NCBI GenBank assembly: GCA_037951105.1
Contig: JBAMJV010005553.1
Coordinates: 170,899-234,898, forward strand
Direction: 5' to 3'
Length of the DNA stretch: 64,000 nt
Source of the DNA: Echinarachnius parma
Lineage: Eukaryota > Echinodermata > Echinoidea > Clypeasteroida > Echinarachniidae
In this document: piece by piece, positions 1-12,124 of the stretch
Position numbering within the stretch: position 1 is the first letter of the stretch
Layout: every line of letters begins with the position of its first letter
Made by a program: the position numbers and the translations under genes
The notes under the pieces: generated by a model
Told to the model about the DNA's origin: nothing
Seen by the model: only the letters and a program-made list of their open reading frames with translations
Databases searched by the model: none

Positions 1-890
1 GTCGGGATATTTTCGCGCCGATGTTGGAACTGGTAGCAATTAAAAAGGTCGGTAAATGATTGTAACATTGATGTCGGACCAATGAGTTTTATTGGACATC
101 CATATGACATCTCAATTATGACGCCAAAGCGATATCCTGCCGATGTCATAAATGGCACCAATGAAACTAATCATTAAATAGTCATTAAATGGATGTTGTG
201 CCGTTGTCAATAATTCGACATGAATATGACATCTCAAATATAAAATCGGCCTTCTATCGCCCCGATGTTGGAACTGGTAGTAATTTAAGAGGTCGGTAAA
301 ATGCTGTGAAATTGATGTCGGGTCACAGTTATTAATTAGACATAAATATGACATCCAAAATATGACTTTGGGCCTATACCGCACAGATGTCGGAACTTTA
401 CGAAATTTTAAAGGTGGGTAAAAGGTTGTGAAATAGATGTCGGGCGGATGTCATTACTCCTACATAAATATGACATCTCTACTATGACGTCAGTCCGATA
501 TTGTGATGATGTTGTATCTGGTAGCAATTTAAGAGGTCGGTACATGGTTGTGAAATTGATGTCTGGCCAATGTTATTAATTGGACCTCAATATGACATCT
601 CTATATGATGACGCCAAAGCGATATCCTGCTGATGTCAGAACTGACAGCAATTAAACAAGTCGGCAAATGGTCATTAAACTGATGTTGTGCCGATGTCAT
701 TAATCCGACATGAATAAGAGATCTCAAATATGACGTCGGGCTAATATCGCGCAGATGTTGGAACTGGTAGCAAATTAAGAGGTCAGTCAAAGATTGCAAA
801 ATTGATGTTGGGCTTATGTTATTAAATATACATAAATATGACAGCTCAAATATGACGTTGGGTCAATGTTGTACCGATGTCGGAACTGGC
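1..890. repeat. 122-bp tandem satellite, seven units, cut by the window edge
   Basis: The phrase ATATGACATCTCAAATATGA recurs at about 101, 223, 343, 467, 591, 714 and 836, spacing 120-124 bp. Each unit also carries GATGTYGGAACTGGTAGCAA and GAGGTCGGTAAA. Divergence is moderate. Units are built from short words around GATGTCGGG or GATGTTGGGCC. No coding signal. Confidence 0.9.
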
Positions 891-1490
891 GACCATTTGC
901 CGGCTTGTTTCATTGCTGCCAGTTCTGACATCGGCAGGATATCACTATGGCGTCATCATTGAGATGTCATATTCATGTCTAATCATTGACTTCGGCACAA
1001 CATCAATTAAATGACCATTTGCCGAGTTGTTTCATTGCTGCAAGTTCTTACATCAGACTGACACATTTATCACATTCATGTCTAATTAATAACATCGGAC
1101 CGATATCAATTTTACTACCATTTACCGACCTCCTTAATTGCTATCTTTTCCGACATCGGCGCGATATTAGCCCGACGTCATATTGGAGATGGCATATTCA
1201 TGTCCGACTATTGACATCGGCGCAACATCACTTTTATGATCATTTGCCGACTTGTTTCATTGCTGTCAGTTCTGACATCGGCAGGATATCGCATTGACGT
1301 CATCATTGAGATGTCATATTCATGTCGGATCATTGACATCGGCTCAACATCAACTTAATGACTATTAGCCGACTTGATTCACTGCTGCCCATTCTGACGT
1401 CGTAGGATTTCGATTTGACGTAAAAATTGAGATGTCCTATTCTTGTCTCATTACTAACATTGTCCCGACATTAATTTCACAACCATGACT
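890..1490. repeat. the same 122-bp satellite in opposite orientation
   Basis: The reversed phrase GAGATGTCATATTCATGTC recurs at about 959, 1068 (partial), 1188, 1309 and 1431. The switch occurs near 890, between GGAACTGGC and GACCATTTGCCG. With the preceding block this makes an imperfect palindrome well over 1 kb long, the layout of foldback elements whose arms are tandem subrepeats (the sea urchin TU elements are a described example of that type). Confidence 0.85.
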
Positions 1491-2030
1491 GACCACTGAC
1501 TGAATAATTGATGTTGGGTCGAAATCGCAAAATGACGTTTGGCCAGCATTAAAAAAACAAAATCGCCGCGCTGATGTTGGGCTGGCGGACATTTTTACGT
1601 CGCGGCGACGTCGGATTTTTAATGTAGGCCCAACGTCGTCTTAAAACGACTTTTTACATTGGCCCAATGCTGGCACAACGTCAGGTGGCTAGCTGGGTAG
1701 CGACCTCTTAAATTGATACCAGTCCCAACATCGGCGCTATATTAGGTCGACCTCTTATTGGAGATGTCATATTAATGACATTGGGCCATTGTCAAATTTT
1801 GATGTTGGTCCAGCATCAAACGTCGGGCGAACGTCAAGATTTGATATTGGGCCAACAATAAAAAATAACGTTGGGCTAATGTCGGGCAGGCGGACAATGT
1901 AATGTCGGGCCAACGTCAGAATTTGATGTTGGCCCAACGTCTGGATTTGATATTGGGCCATTGGCGGAAATTGACATTGGGCCAAAATCACAGAATTATG
2001 TTGTGACAATGTTGGGCTAGTGGACATTTT
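1490..2030. repeat. degenerate GATGTTGGGCC-word repeats
   Basis: Continuous run of words such as GATGTTGGGCCA, GGCCAACGTCAG and GGCGGACATTTT without a clear longer period. GTCAGGTGGCTAGCTGGG occurs near 1680 and again near 3217, bracketing the 250-bp array. Confidence 0.7.
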
Positions 2031-3170
2031 AACCTCGCGCCCATATCATAATGTTATGTTGGTCCAATGTCATGAGTTGATGTTGGGCCATTGTCAGAAA
2101 TTGACGTATCACAAAATGACGTGGTGACGATGTTGGGCTGGCGGACATTTTAACGTCGAGCCCACATCAGAATTTGATATCTGTCCTATGTCAGGATTTG
2201 GTGTTGGGCCATTGTCGGAAATTGACATTTGCCCGACATCACAAAATAATGTTGGGACAATGTTGGGCTAGCGGACATTTTAACCTCGCGCCCACATCAT
2301 AATGTTATGTTGGTCCAATGTCATGAGTTGATGTTGGGCCATTGTCAGAAATTGACGTATCACAAAATGACGTGGTGACGATGTTGGGCTGGCGGACATT
2401 TTAACGTCGAGCCCACATCAAAATTTGATATCTGTCCAATGTCAGGATTTGGTGTTGGGCCATTGTCGGAAATTGACATTTGCCCGACATCACAAAATAA
2501 TGTTGGGACAATGTTGGGCTAGCGGACATTTTAACCTCGCGCCCACATCATAATGTTATGTTGGTCCAATGTCATGAGTTGATGTTGGGCCATTGTCAGA
2601 AATTGACGTATCACAAAATGACGTGGTGACGATGTTGGGCTGGCGGACATTTTAACGTCGAGCCCACATCAAAATTTGATATCTGTCCAATGTCAGGATT
2701 TGGTGTTGGGCCATTGTCGGAAATTGACATTTGCCCGACATCACAAAATGATGTTGGGACAATGTTGGGCTAGCGGACATTTTAACCTCGCGCCCACATC
2801 ATAATGTTATGTTGGTCCAATGTCATGAGTTGATGTTGGGCCATTGTCAGAAATTGACGTATCACAAATGACGTGGGACGATGTTGGGCTGGCGGACATT
2901 TTAACGTCGAGCCCACATCAGAATTTGATATCTGTCCTATGTCAGGATTTGGTGTTGGGCCATTGTCGGAAATTTACATTTGCCCGACATCACAAAATGA
3001 TGTTGGGACAATGTCAGGCTAGCGGACATTTTAACCTCGCGCCCACATCATAATGTTATGTTGGTCCGATGTCATGAGTTGATGTTGGGCCATTGTCAAA
3101 AAATTGACGTATCACAAAATGACGTGGTTACGATGTTGGGCTGGCGGACATTTTAACCTCGAGCCAACCG
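2031..3170. repeat. 250-bp tandem repeat, about 4.5 units
   Basis: TTAACCTCGCGCCCACATCA recurs at about 2031, 2283, 2533, 2784 and 3033. Units are very similar, differing by single bases and small indels, so the amplification is younger than the 122-bp block. The last unit ends at ACCTCGAGCC near 3165. The period is about twice the 122-bp unit and uses the same words. Confidence 0.92.
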
Positions 3171-3412
3171 CGATAAGCCGACATCCGGCCAACAACTTAT
3201 GACATCGGCACGACGTCAGGTGGCTAGCTGGGAAGTAAGAATTATGCACATTTGGATACCAGAGTCCACGCTGACAGACTGATGTCGTACGTTATGAGTC
3301 CTGTAACACTAATATTAGTTCGAGCAAGCGTATCCATCTTATCCTTTTCTAAATAGTGAATTTTATGAATATGAACCTTTCGTTAAAGTATTATTAGAGA
3401 TGTCATTGTAAA

Positions 3413-3548
3413 AATTATGAATAGTGACCCCCATTTTATGTATGACTGGCGGTCCTTATAAACTTCACAAGTTTATGAATAGTGACCCCTGTTTTATCTA
3501 TGACTGGCGACCCTTATAAACGTCACAAGTGTATGAATAGAGACCATT
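3413..3548. repeat. 58-bp tandem repeat, 2.3 units
   Basis: TATGAATAGTGACCCC followed by ATGACTGGCG and CCTTATAAAC occurs twice, 58 bp apart, with a partial third unit at 3533. Confidence 0.8.
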
Positions 3549-3905
3549 ATTCAGCATTATTACTAGCGAAGTTTATCATGCATGCGCTGAGGGGTCATAA
3601 TGCCTTTGAAAAAAAATTTAAAATTATGAATACTGGTCCTCTAGAATAACGACAAGTTGACCATGGTGACTGACTGATGTCATGCGCTTATATAGTCCTG
3701 TCACACTTGCGTCAGTTTTAGCGCCGAGTAAGATGCCAGTATAGTTACATGTCGAGTTGGGTGCATGCAGAGTAAGGCACTGGGGCCTGACTGGCGGGAC
3801 GGATGATGAGAGAACACCGTCCATCCAGGTATCATGATATTATTTGACCATGGTGACCGACTGATGTTGTACGTACGTTCGAACGGTTCGGTGTCCTTTC
3901 ACACA

Positions 3906-4107
3906 AAAGCCCGGCGCAGACAGAGCCGACTCGACCCGATCCGACTGGTTTTCAGCCTAATAAACTCAGTGTGTGTTGCCTCAGGACTCCAGTTTTGCCA
4001 GTCAAGAGCCAGACGGAGGTCATTCGAGGCCAATTCAACATGTTGAATCGACTCCGACTGAAAACCAGTCGGATCGGGTCGAGTCGGCTCTGTCTGCGCC
4101 GGGCTTT
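3906..4107. repeat. perfect 50-bp inverted repeat with 102-bp loop
   Basis: Arms 3906-3955 and 4058-4107 are exact reverse complements over 50 bases, about 60 percent GC. The arm begins AAAGCCCGGCGCAGACAGAG. Homology stops sharply at both ends. GACCATGGTGACTGACTGATG at 3659 recurs near 3847, just outside the left arm. No gene is visible here; the open frames are by-products. Confidence 0.93.
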
Positions 4108-4109
4108 AT

Positions 4110-4720
4110 GGACTCATGGCGTTTGTCACCAGTTGGTTTAATACAAATTGCCTCGGGAAAGCCGACTGTGGTGTATTTGCGCAGACAAACTCATCCAAAA
4201 CACAGGGTAAAAAAGTCAAGGTTAAATCAGACGGGCGGCAATAGAAAGGGGCGTCATTCACACGAGAAGATGGTACATGTATGTGCAAAATTAGAATTGG
4301 TGTTATTAATGTATTTATCTACTTTACCCTGGGTGCGAGTGGGATAAGGGGAGATTTAAAAAAAAAAAAAAATGAAAATGTATACAGACATGCCCCCGAC
4401 TACGCTGGCCGATTACCTCGACCAACCCGACTGTGAGAATGTGCAGACAAACTCATCCAAATCCAAGGTTGGCAACAATTGAAAGGGGCCAAATTCTCAC
4501 CAGGGGAGACATGTGCGAAATCATAATTGGTGTTATTAATTTCTTTATTATTTTGATATATCCTTGGCGAAATGAGGGAGGGTTGGGGGTAACAATTCAT
4601 TAACGGACGAATATATAAAATATATTCCTGCCCCTGACTACTCTGAACGATTATACTGGGGCCAACCCGAGCGACTGTGAGGTTGCGCAGGCATGCCGGC
4701 AATCTCGAATGTTATCCAAA
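4110..4720. repeat. tandem duplication, unit about 235-260 bp, 2.5 copies
   Basis: GCAGACAAACTCATCC occurs at 4181 and 4442, TTGGTGTTATTAAT at about 4298 and 4530, and CGACTGTG at 4161, 4429 and 4672. Diverged copies with indels. Confidence 0.7.
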
Positions 4721-4899
4721 CAAAAACGTGGCGCTCTTGAAATTGATCCCTGATCCGGCTCAAGATATTGTATCGTTTTTCTTTTGGGTAATTCCAGGAA
4801 TCCGTATTCAGCGCATGCACGGGTGATGTTAATAGCTAGGATGGCGCCACGGGGTTGTTAGGGGGTTTGAAGGGACTTTGCTCCTGATATTGCCGATTG

Positions 4900-5280
4900 A
4901 TAATTTGAAACCATTCTCAGCTTAGTGTGTATTATTGATATTCTAAAAGTTTCCAGTATTGTATTGATTGTATCCTCCTGGATGTAAATATAAACCAAGT
5001 TTATCCTCTACTGCATCATTCTAGTCGTAGGAAAACAAAATTGAGCGAACTGGAAGAACTTTTAATTAATTTGTAAATTATTCCTTATTCTTCAATAAAT
5101 GAAGCACATACGAATATTATCCAGTTTTATCATCATGATAATAAAATTGTACGAGCAATGCTTTTTAGTGGACCCCTCTTGTTCCAATATGTGTATCTCT
5201 ATTTTTTTGTAAATTATTATAATTCATTTGTAATGTTTTGTTGGAAACAAGATTAAATTGAAATTGAAATTGAAATTAAT
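4900..5280 (+). mobile_element. possible LINE 3' end with TTGAAA tail
   Basis: The stretch ends GGAAACAAGATTAAATTG followed by three ATTGAA units near 5252-5276. Short tandem tails of this kind, rather than poly(A), end CR1/L2-type LINEs. No coding remnant is seen upstream, so the call rests on the tail alone. Confidence 0.3.
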
Positions 5281-5488
5281 AATTCAATTCTATTTACATA
5301 ACTTTAATTGTTCTTCTTCAAACAATTCGACCGAGCAAGGAGGTGCATACCTCCGAATCACTAGCTCCGAGTTCGGCTATATACCCACAATAATTATGTT
5401 GTAATAACGATATAAACATAATAAACATTGGGTATTAACTATTATACAAATATGACGTTTAATTGCACAGAGATCTACATTGACTGAA

Positions 5489-5902
5489 ATTCACAAAGGA
5501 GGTTTATGTTAAACAATGGTTTAACCCGTGATTAAAATGAAAGTATGGTGCGCCTTTTGTTAACTGATGGAAAAAAAGAGAGTACGTCTTCTTAAATTCG
5601 TAACAATGTTGAAGCTATACATTTGCTAAAGACACCAAGTAATGGTCTATGTCTCAAGGTTCTCAGAAGGTGAATTGTATAACTTTTGTATTTGAGTTTA
5701 TTGAACATATAAAAACAGCCAGTGGAAAACAGAAAAGACGGAAGCCCAAACAATGTCTGTTTTCCATTGGTTAGTATTCACCGACATATTATTATAAATT
5801 AGCAAGTATGATTTCTTTACTACTAGTGGCACTCCATAGTTTCAAACCATGGTTTAAAAGGGGGTCTAAACTATGGTTTACATAAACTTTCTATGTGAAC
5901 TC
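5489..5902. mobile_element. foldback/MITE-like element of the AACCATGGTTTAAACC family
   Basis: Left end AATTCACAAAGGAGGTTTAT and right end ATAAACTTTCTATGTGAACT are imperfect inverted repeats, each with copies of AAACCATGGTTT. A closely related element lies at 26162-26452. No transposase. Confidence 0.65.
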
Positions 5903-6234
5903 CAGCCCAGCCTAGTATAGAAGTGTTTCTTCTATGTTAATTTAGTATCGCTACAATCATCTTCTTTTATTTCTTTTCCCGGCCTCCTTCGGCCCCCTCG
6001 GCCCACCAGACACGCGTCCGGGGAAATGATTGCGCTCGGCATATATCGATAAATATCGATCACTTGGTATCGGGTGTCAATTAGTTCGGCGGGATTTCAG
6101 CCAGAGGGGGGTGGGGGGCTGGATGCATGGGGGCGCTTTAAAGGTTTGAGGTAGCTAGTGGATTCGTGAATGTCAGGTACTTTGAATACAGGTCTTACAC
6201 TCAATCATCAATATACTGGAGAAAGGGAAAATAA

Positions 6235-6750
6235 ATTTGAAAACGTAGCCAGACCTCTTTTATGACACCAAAAACCAAAGTGCCTGCGGAATTTGGTCAT
6301 GTGATTAAGATTGAAACAACACTTCGGCACTGTAGCCGAGACATCACATTTCTTGGCGTTAGCAAGGTTACAGGGTAGTATGAAATGGTGCATGGAAAAG
6401 ATGGCCATCAGGAACTGTATTATTTACCCCCAAAATTCCTGTATAATTAATGATAAAAATAACATAACTAATTAAGTAATAATGAGATTTTAAAAAGAGT
6501 ATGCCATCTTCAAGTTTTGTGAAAGTGCCCCTTTCAGTTTAGGTGATGTATTTAAGAAATATCGCGATATACGTAATACAAATGTGGCCGGAAACAGAGG
6601 TAAGCCTCTTTCATGACACGAACATACAAAATGCCCAAGGATGTTCGTCACGTGATTGCAATTCAAATCATACTTCGGTGGGCCGTACCTCACGTTGTTC
6701 AGTGACAAAAAGGTCGGGGTATTATGAAAGGGTACATACTTTGTATTTTT
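6235..6750. repeat. diverged direct duplication, offset about 350 bp
   Basis: TCTTTTATGACACCA and TCATGTGATTAAGATTGAA near 6257-6315 correspond to TCTTTCATGACACGA and TCACGTGATTGCAATTCAA near 6607-6665. Both are followed by ACTTCGG and, later, GTAGTATGAAA or GTATTATGAAA. Function unknown. Confidence 0.55.
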
Positions 6751-6849
6751 AAAATGCAATAGTGAACACAAGCCCCAAAGAACATTTGCATATATCTTTA
6801 ATACGGGCCAATTAATTGGCTCACATTAGCTCAAACAAAATGAAGTTTA

Positions 6850-7385
6850 ATACAGAATGAAAACAACTATTATCTAAATAGAGATGAGGTTTTAAGTGCT
6901 CGGCCTTTGAAGGATAGGAGACCAACGTTTGTAATTTTACCAACGACATTTTGAGGGAGAGAATTCCATATTGGGACAACACGGTGGATAAAGCTTCTGT
7001 CCAACGTGTCTGTCCTGGCTTCAGGGGTAGTGACTGCATGGTCTGGCACGAATGAACTCAACCGGGTCACGCGCCGTCTTTTCAATGGAGGGGGAAACAA
7101 GTTGGCCATGTCTTGTTGAGGACAGTCGTGGTGTGCATTTTGTATAATGCCGATACTGTTGCTATGTCTCTTTTATGAGACATGCTATAGCGAAGGATAG
7201 TGGTTGAGTGCGGTCAGTAGTGGCATCAACTTCGATTCTGAGAGCCTTCTTCTGGATGTTGTCTAGTTGCCGATAGGTCGGAGCCAACATATGATACAAA
7301 TATGTATTTACACAAAATTCATAATTAACATGAGGTTTCGTTAGCTCAATCACTGTGTTAGCTTCGTAACTTTGTTCACACAATT
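6850..7385 (-). pseudogene. non-LTR retrotransposon remnant (3' end of the reverse-transcriptase ORF)
   Basis: Minus-strand pieces read YRQLDNIQKKALRI (near 7270-7234) and, in another frame, RSFIHRVVPIWNSLPQNVV followed by SFKGR (near 7020-6900). The order (I/L)..IQ..ALR... then F..R....WN.LP..V......FK is the usual C-terminal tail of CR1/Jockey/I-type LINE reverse transcriptases. The polymerase motifs are missing and frameshifts separate the pieces, so it is a dead 5'-truncated copy. Confidence 0.7.
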
Positions 7386-7599
7386 TGCATTGGCTTTAAC
7401 TTAATCAATGTACATTCTGTTCTAGTATGACCATGTTTATGTATCTGTATGTATCATGTGATTATGACAAAGCAAGCTAAGGGTCACGGTGAAGTGGGCC
7501 TGCTATGGTGTATTCATGCATACCTATCTAACCTTGTCAGCCAATTAATTCTATTTTCCTTTTGGCGACCCAAATTTACGACGACGTATCGATAAACAT

Positions 7600-8580
7600 G
7601 CTGCCGCCACCGAGGAAGGAACTAAAACACAGAGATATAGGGAAGTACATTAGTATGGGAGAGCAGCTATGAAAAATAGAGGAAGGGAGAAAGGCAGGGG
7701 GGTGTAAAGAGGGGGAAGAGGGGGAAGGAGCGAGAGGGGAGGGAGAAATATGGGGTATACAATGAGAAATTACATAAATTAGGAGGAGTGATGTCAAGAA
7801 GTATAGGGGAGGGACTTTGGAGCCCGGGGGGGGGGGGGGGGTACTCAGATTATAGTCGGACGGGGGTGTGCGGCTGAGACCTCCAAACCCATACCCACAT
7901 CTAAGGGTCCTTTTGCGAAAAATGGACCTATGTCTAAGGATTTTTTTCCGCCTGCGGCGCATGTTTTGGGTGTATTTCCCGCAAATGTTGTGGCTTTAAG
8001 TTAGCGAGCGTAGCGAGTTTGAAAAATTTGGCAATTTCACATCGGCAAATCCCAAAATTCCGTATAAAAAAGGGGAAATATGAAAAAAGGGACCCATGTC
8101 TAAGGATTTTTTTTTATGAAAAGGGGACCCATGTCTAAGGATCTTTCTTGAAAAAGTCACCCTTCCCAGCGGCACATCCCCGTATACCCAATATACGTGA
8201 GTACCCCCCGGGCTTTGGAGATTAGTTTGTATATAGAGAGAAAGACACGTGGAGAAGGAATAATATGCAACTACAACGAGCTAGCAAGATGATGGGAAAC
8301 GTAGAAATAGTCAAGATAAATTCGGTACAAGAGATACTTAAAGATTCATAAATAAAGTAACCTACAAAAGGAACACAACTGTTTACGGAGAGGGGATATG
8401 AGAAAGATGGAAGAAGATACATGGGTGAAAATAAGTTAGAGAGAGAGACCAATCAAGAGGAAGACGGAATGGTCGGAAGAGAGATAGAGACGGGGGATAA
8501 GAGGGGCGGTAAAAGAGGGGTTTGCTATGGAGAAGACCAGGGATAGAAGAGGGGAGGGAGAGAATGATGCAAATCGAAAG
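7600..8580. repeat. purine-rich tract on the plus strand
   Basis: Long runs of GGGAGAGG, GAAGGGAGAAAGG and GAGAGAGA words either side of an inserted element (7823-8212). No long open frame with coding character. Confidence 0.7.
7823..8212. mobile_element. hAT-like non-autonomous element with 8-bp target duplication
   Basis: Begins CCCGGGGGG...GTACTCA and ends TGAGTACCCCCCGGG, an inverted pair. Flanked by CTTTGGAG on both sides (7815-7822 and 8213-8220), an exact 8-bp duplication, the length made by hAT transposases. Inside, GGACCCATGTCTAAGGAT recurs about three times. No transposase. Confidence 0.8.
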
Positions 8581-8854
8581 TGGTATTTTATTTGATCTTC
8601 GATGCTTGACGGGATACCTTCACAGTCCGGACCGCATCACTACTCAACCAAAGTCATCTTGAAGATGAGAGAGTTGGCTGGGGTGGTGATAAGATAATTG
8701 GCGCACCGCGCATGGTTGTATACGTGTCTGGCTGTTCATGAGTTTGTTTAAGTGTGTTTGTGTTTGTGTGGGTGGGTGTTTGTTCGTGAGTTTGTTTATA
8801 TATGTGCTTGTGTGTGTGTGGGGTGTTGTTGTTTGCTTGTTAGTTTGTTTATGA

Positions 8855-8855
8855 T

Positions 8856-8951
<96 letters not shown>

Positions 8952-8996
8952 TGTGCGTGCGTGCGTGCGTGTGTGCGTGCGTGCGTGTGAGTGTAT
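8855..8996. repeat. GT microsatellite with GTGC variants
   Basis: Nearly pure GT dinucleotides, interrupted by one TATG, then GTGCGTGC words at the 3' side. Apparent cysteine/valine proteins here are microsatellite translations. Confidence 0.95.
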
Positions 8997-9459
8997 TTGT
9001 ACGTGTGTGTGGTCGTTATTTGTGGGTGTGAGTGTTATTCATTAATTAACATTCCATTCGGAATTGAATTTGGTAGATCTTTGGAATGTGCTCACAAATG
9101 TTTGTAATATCAAGTTCGATTTATGTCACGAGTTGTTATACTAACAAATTATTCACTGCTGGTAAATTAAATTTCTCTTGAAATTTATGATTGACAGTTG
9201 GCTTATGTTAACGGTACTCAAACAAATACGATCGATATTTTTCAAACGTCCAATTTCTTTTATACAATATAATTATCAAGGAAAAACGTGGTACAAGTTC
9301 TTGGAATAATTATTGCAACTTAATTATTCACTGAGTTTGGGAATACCGTTAGGGGGAAAATCTTCTCAAAATAAGCTTTGATAAACATGGACCCAATTAA
9401 TTTCATTTCGGAATTCATATCACATTAAATCCTCAGAGGAAACAGAAATAAACATACTT

Positions 9460-10290
9460 AGGTGAAAGCGACTGGGGGAAAAGACAACATACATATGGGA
9501 GAGAGTGAAAGGGAGAAGTTTATGCAAGAAACGAGAACGATGAAGATGAGAATTCAAAATGGTTACCGCGAGTTATGACAAGTGAGCTGGAAAGGAGGGA
9601 GAGATACAAAGAACGTGGAGGAAATAAATATGAGAAGACAAGATGAAGAAAATGAAATAAGACAGCAAATTTAATTGACTTGGAGGCTTCGCGATCCATG
9701 TTGGGATTTTGGCGGGACTATTATGAGATTATTTGGATAAGGATGGGTTCGCTATAGCTCTTTACCCTCTGTGGGATCACATCTCTCCCATCCACTCTCT
9801 CCTTTACCATTTGTCCTCCCCCCCCCCCCCCCCCCCTCTCGTCGCGCTTGATCTCTTTCTCTTTTTCTTCCTTTATATCTATCTATATCCCTCTCTATAT
9901 AATTATCTCTCTAATTATCACTCTCTCCATCACGTTTCTCTCTGTCTCTTCTTCATTTCTCTTTCTATCAATTGTTCAATCTCTCTATAAATCATGTTAT
10001 ATCTCTTCATCCCTGCCACTCTCTCTATCAATCTTTGTACTCGCCTCTCTCTATTTTATAATTCTCTTTATTTTCTTTCTCTCTCTCTCTCTTCACATCT
10101 AGTCCCCTACCTCTACCTACCTCTATCTTTCGCATGTATCATCTTCTTTTATATCCACCCCAATCTCTCTTACTATTCATTCTCTTGTTTTGTTCTCTCT
10201 CACACTCTCTTACCCCCCCCCCCCCCCCCTTCCCTTTCCTCCTTTCTACTCTCCTCTTCTCCTTCTCCTTCTCTTCAACTGCTTTATGAC
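9460..10290. repeat. purine-rich block followed by a long pyrimidine-rich block
   Basis: 9460-9660 is rich in GA words. From about 9760 to 10290 the plus strand is almost all C and T (CTCTCT, TTCTCTTT, and C runs at 9818-9836 and near 10213-10228). The change of strand bias is abrupt at about 9700. Confidence 0.75.
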
Positions 10291-11779
10291 AGCGTGTGTT
10301 TTGACTCATACAAAATATGATAAATACCGATGCACTTCATTTCGCTGGTACGTGTCATCTTAGAGAGGGGGTTGTCGGTCCGGCGCGCATCTCTGGGGAT
10401 TTAGGAGAAAATCACGCCAATTAAACTGGCTTAGTCTAATGTCATAAACACGATGTCATCATAACGGCGGGGCAGTGTAAGGTCTCATGTTGTATGTGTA
10501 TGGGGGTGAGGTTGGGCGATAATAGATAATAATTCATACTTTAACATTATGACGACTGTTCTTGCAAAAGGCGATTATTCAAAATAATGTCAATCATAAT
10601 CATTCTTGAAATTAATTAATGACTTAGTACGACATCGAAACAGAAATAGATCTGGGGCATTATTATTGTTATATTATTAACATGCACACATACGCACGCA
10701 CACATACACACACATATAGTAATAACATAAATACACAATACTAGTGTCTATCTTGTTCCACGTTCTCAGACAATCAAATAAATGTAAACAATCATTGTTT
10801 CATGATCAGCGACTTTATCATTACACTAATATTCAGGTTTATTTGTCCGCATACACCCCAACCCTCCCTCTTATGTGTCTTTGTCCGCATCTTTCTCGCT
10901 CATTCTCCACTCATACCGTTGCTTAGGATGGTTTTTTTTCTTCTTTCTTTTATATAAATAATGAGAGATAGTATGCCTTTAAGATTTGATATGAAACTTA
11001 CTTCAAAAACTGATCACTTTCAACCTGTTCAAGGCAACTATGATAAATATATCACACTTTCATGCTTTACTGTGTCTTACCCACAGGCACATTTGACCTA
11101 GAAGAACTCCATAATTATTAACCGTTTCCTTGGCACATATTCTGACTAAAATTTATGAAAAAGCTTATTCATCGGTTACGTTTTATTTTGCATTCATGTT
11201 ACCTATCATTTTGGTGGGTAAAAGTAATCCATATTAGTTAAAGATACCTTGAACACCTGGGGTTTATCCGGCATCCCTAATTGCATGGCTTAGGGTTCGA
11301 TTATAGGTGTACGCACATACGTACACGAACACAAACATACACATAATACACTTCAAACATTCGCGTTCACACACCTGCTACCCATTTCAATCAATTCCCC
11401 TTACTACTCAGTCAAATATTTACACAATTACAAACATTCACCCATACATCCACATAAATATTTACGCACAGACATGACAGACAAAGAACATGATATAAAC
11501 ATGCACTGGCGATCTGCATATTCTGCGAGATACAAATTTGAAGCCGGGATCCGGAGATAGCAAAAAAAAACAACAAACAAACAAACAAACACACTCACAT
11601 AAAATACAAGCACTTACATCACTTTCGCATCACAAAGTGGGTTGTAACAGTTCACCGAACCTTGTGACACACAATGTACACATACGTACATACATGGAAC
11701 AAACACAAACACGTACATATATACATACATACATACATAAATACAGACACACAGCCAAACTCTAATACATACACATACA

Positions 11780-11964
11780 CACATACACTCACATACACAC
11801 ACACACACACGCACACACACGCACACACACGCACACACACGCACACACACGCACACACGCGCACATACGCGCACACACGCACACACACGCACACACACGC
11901 ACACACACGCACACACACGCACACACACGCACACACACGCACACACACGCACACACACGCACAC

Positions 11965-12039
<75 letters not shown>

Positions 12040-12054
12040 CCCACACACACACAT

Positions 12055-12122
<68 letters not shown>
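11780..12122. repeat. CA microsatellite with an ACACACGC octamer core
   Basis: From about 11803 to 11970 the unit is the octamer ACACACGC, about 20 times; then pure CA to 12034, an ACATGTACCC interruption and CA again to 12118. Translations in all frames are spurious. Confidence 0.95.

Positions 12123-12124
<2 letters not shown>

Noticed and set aside
2031-3170. Possible CRISPR array because of regular spacing
   Set aside because: The repeat unit is the whole 250 bp with no unique spacers, and the genome is animal.
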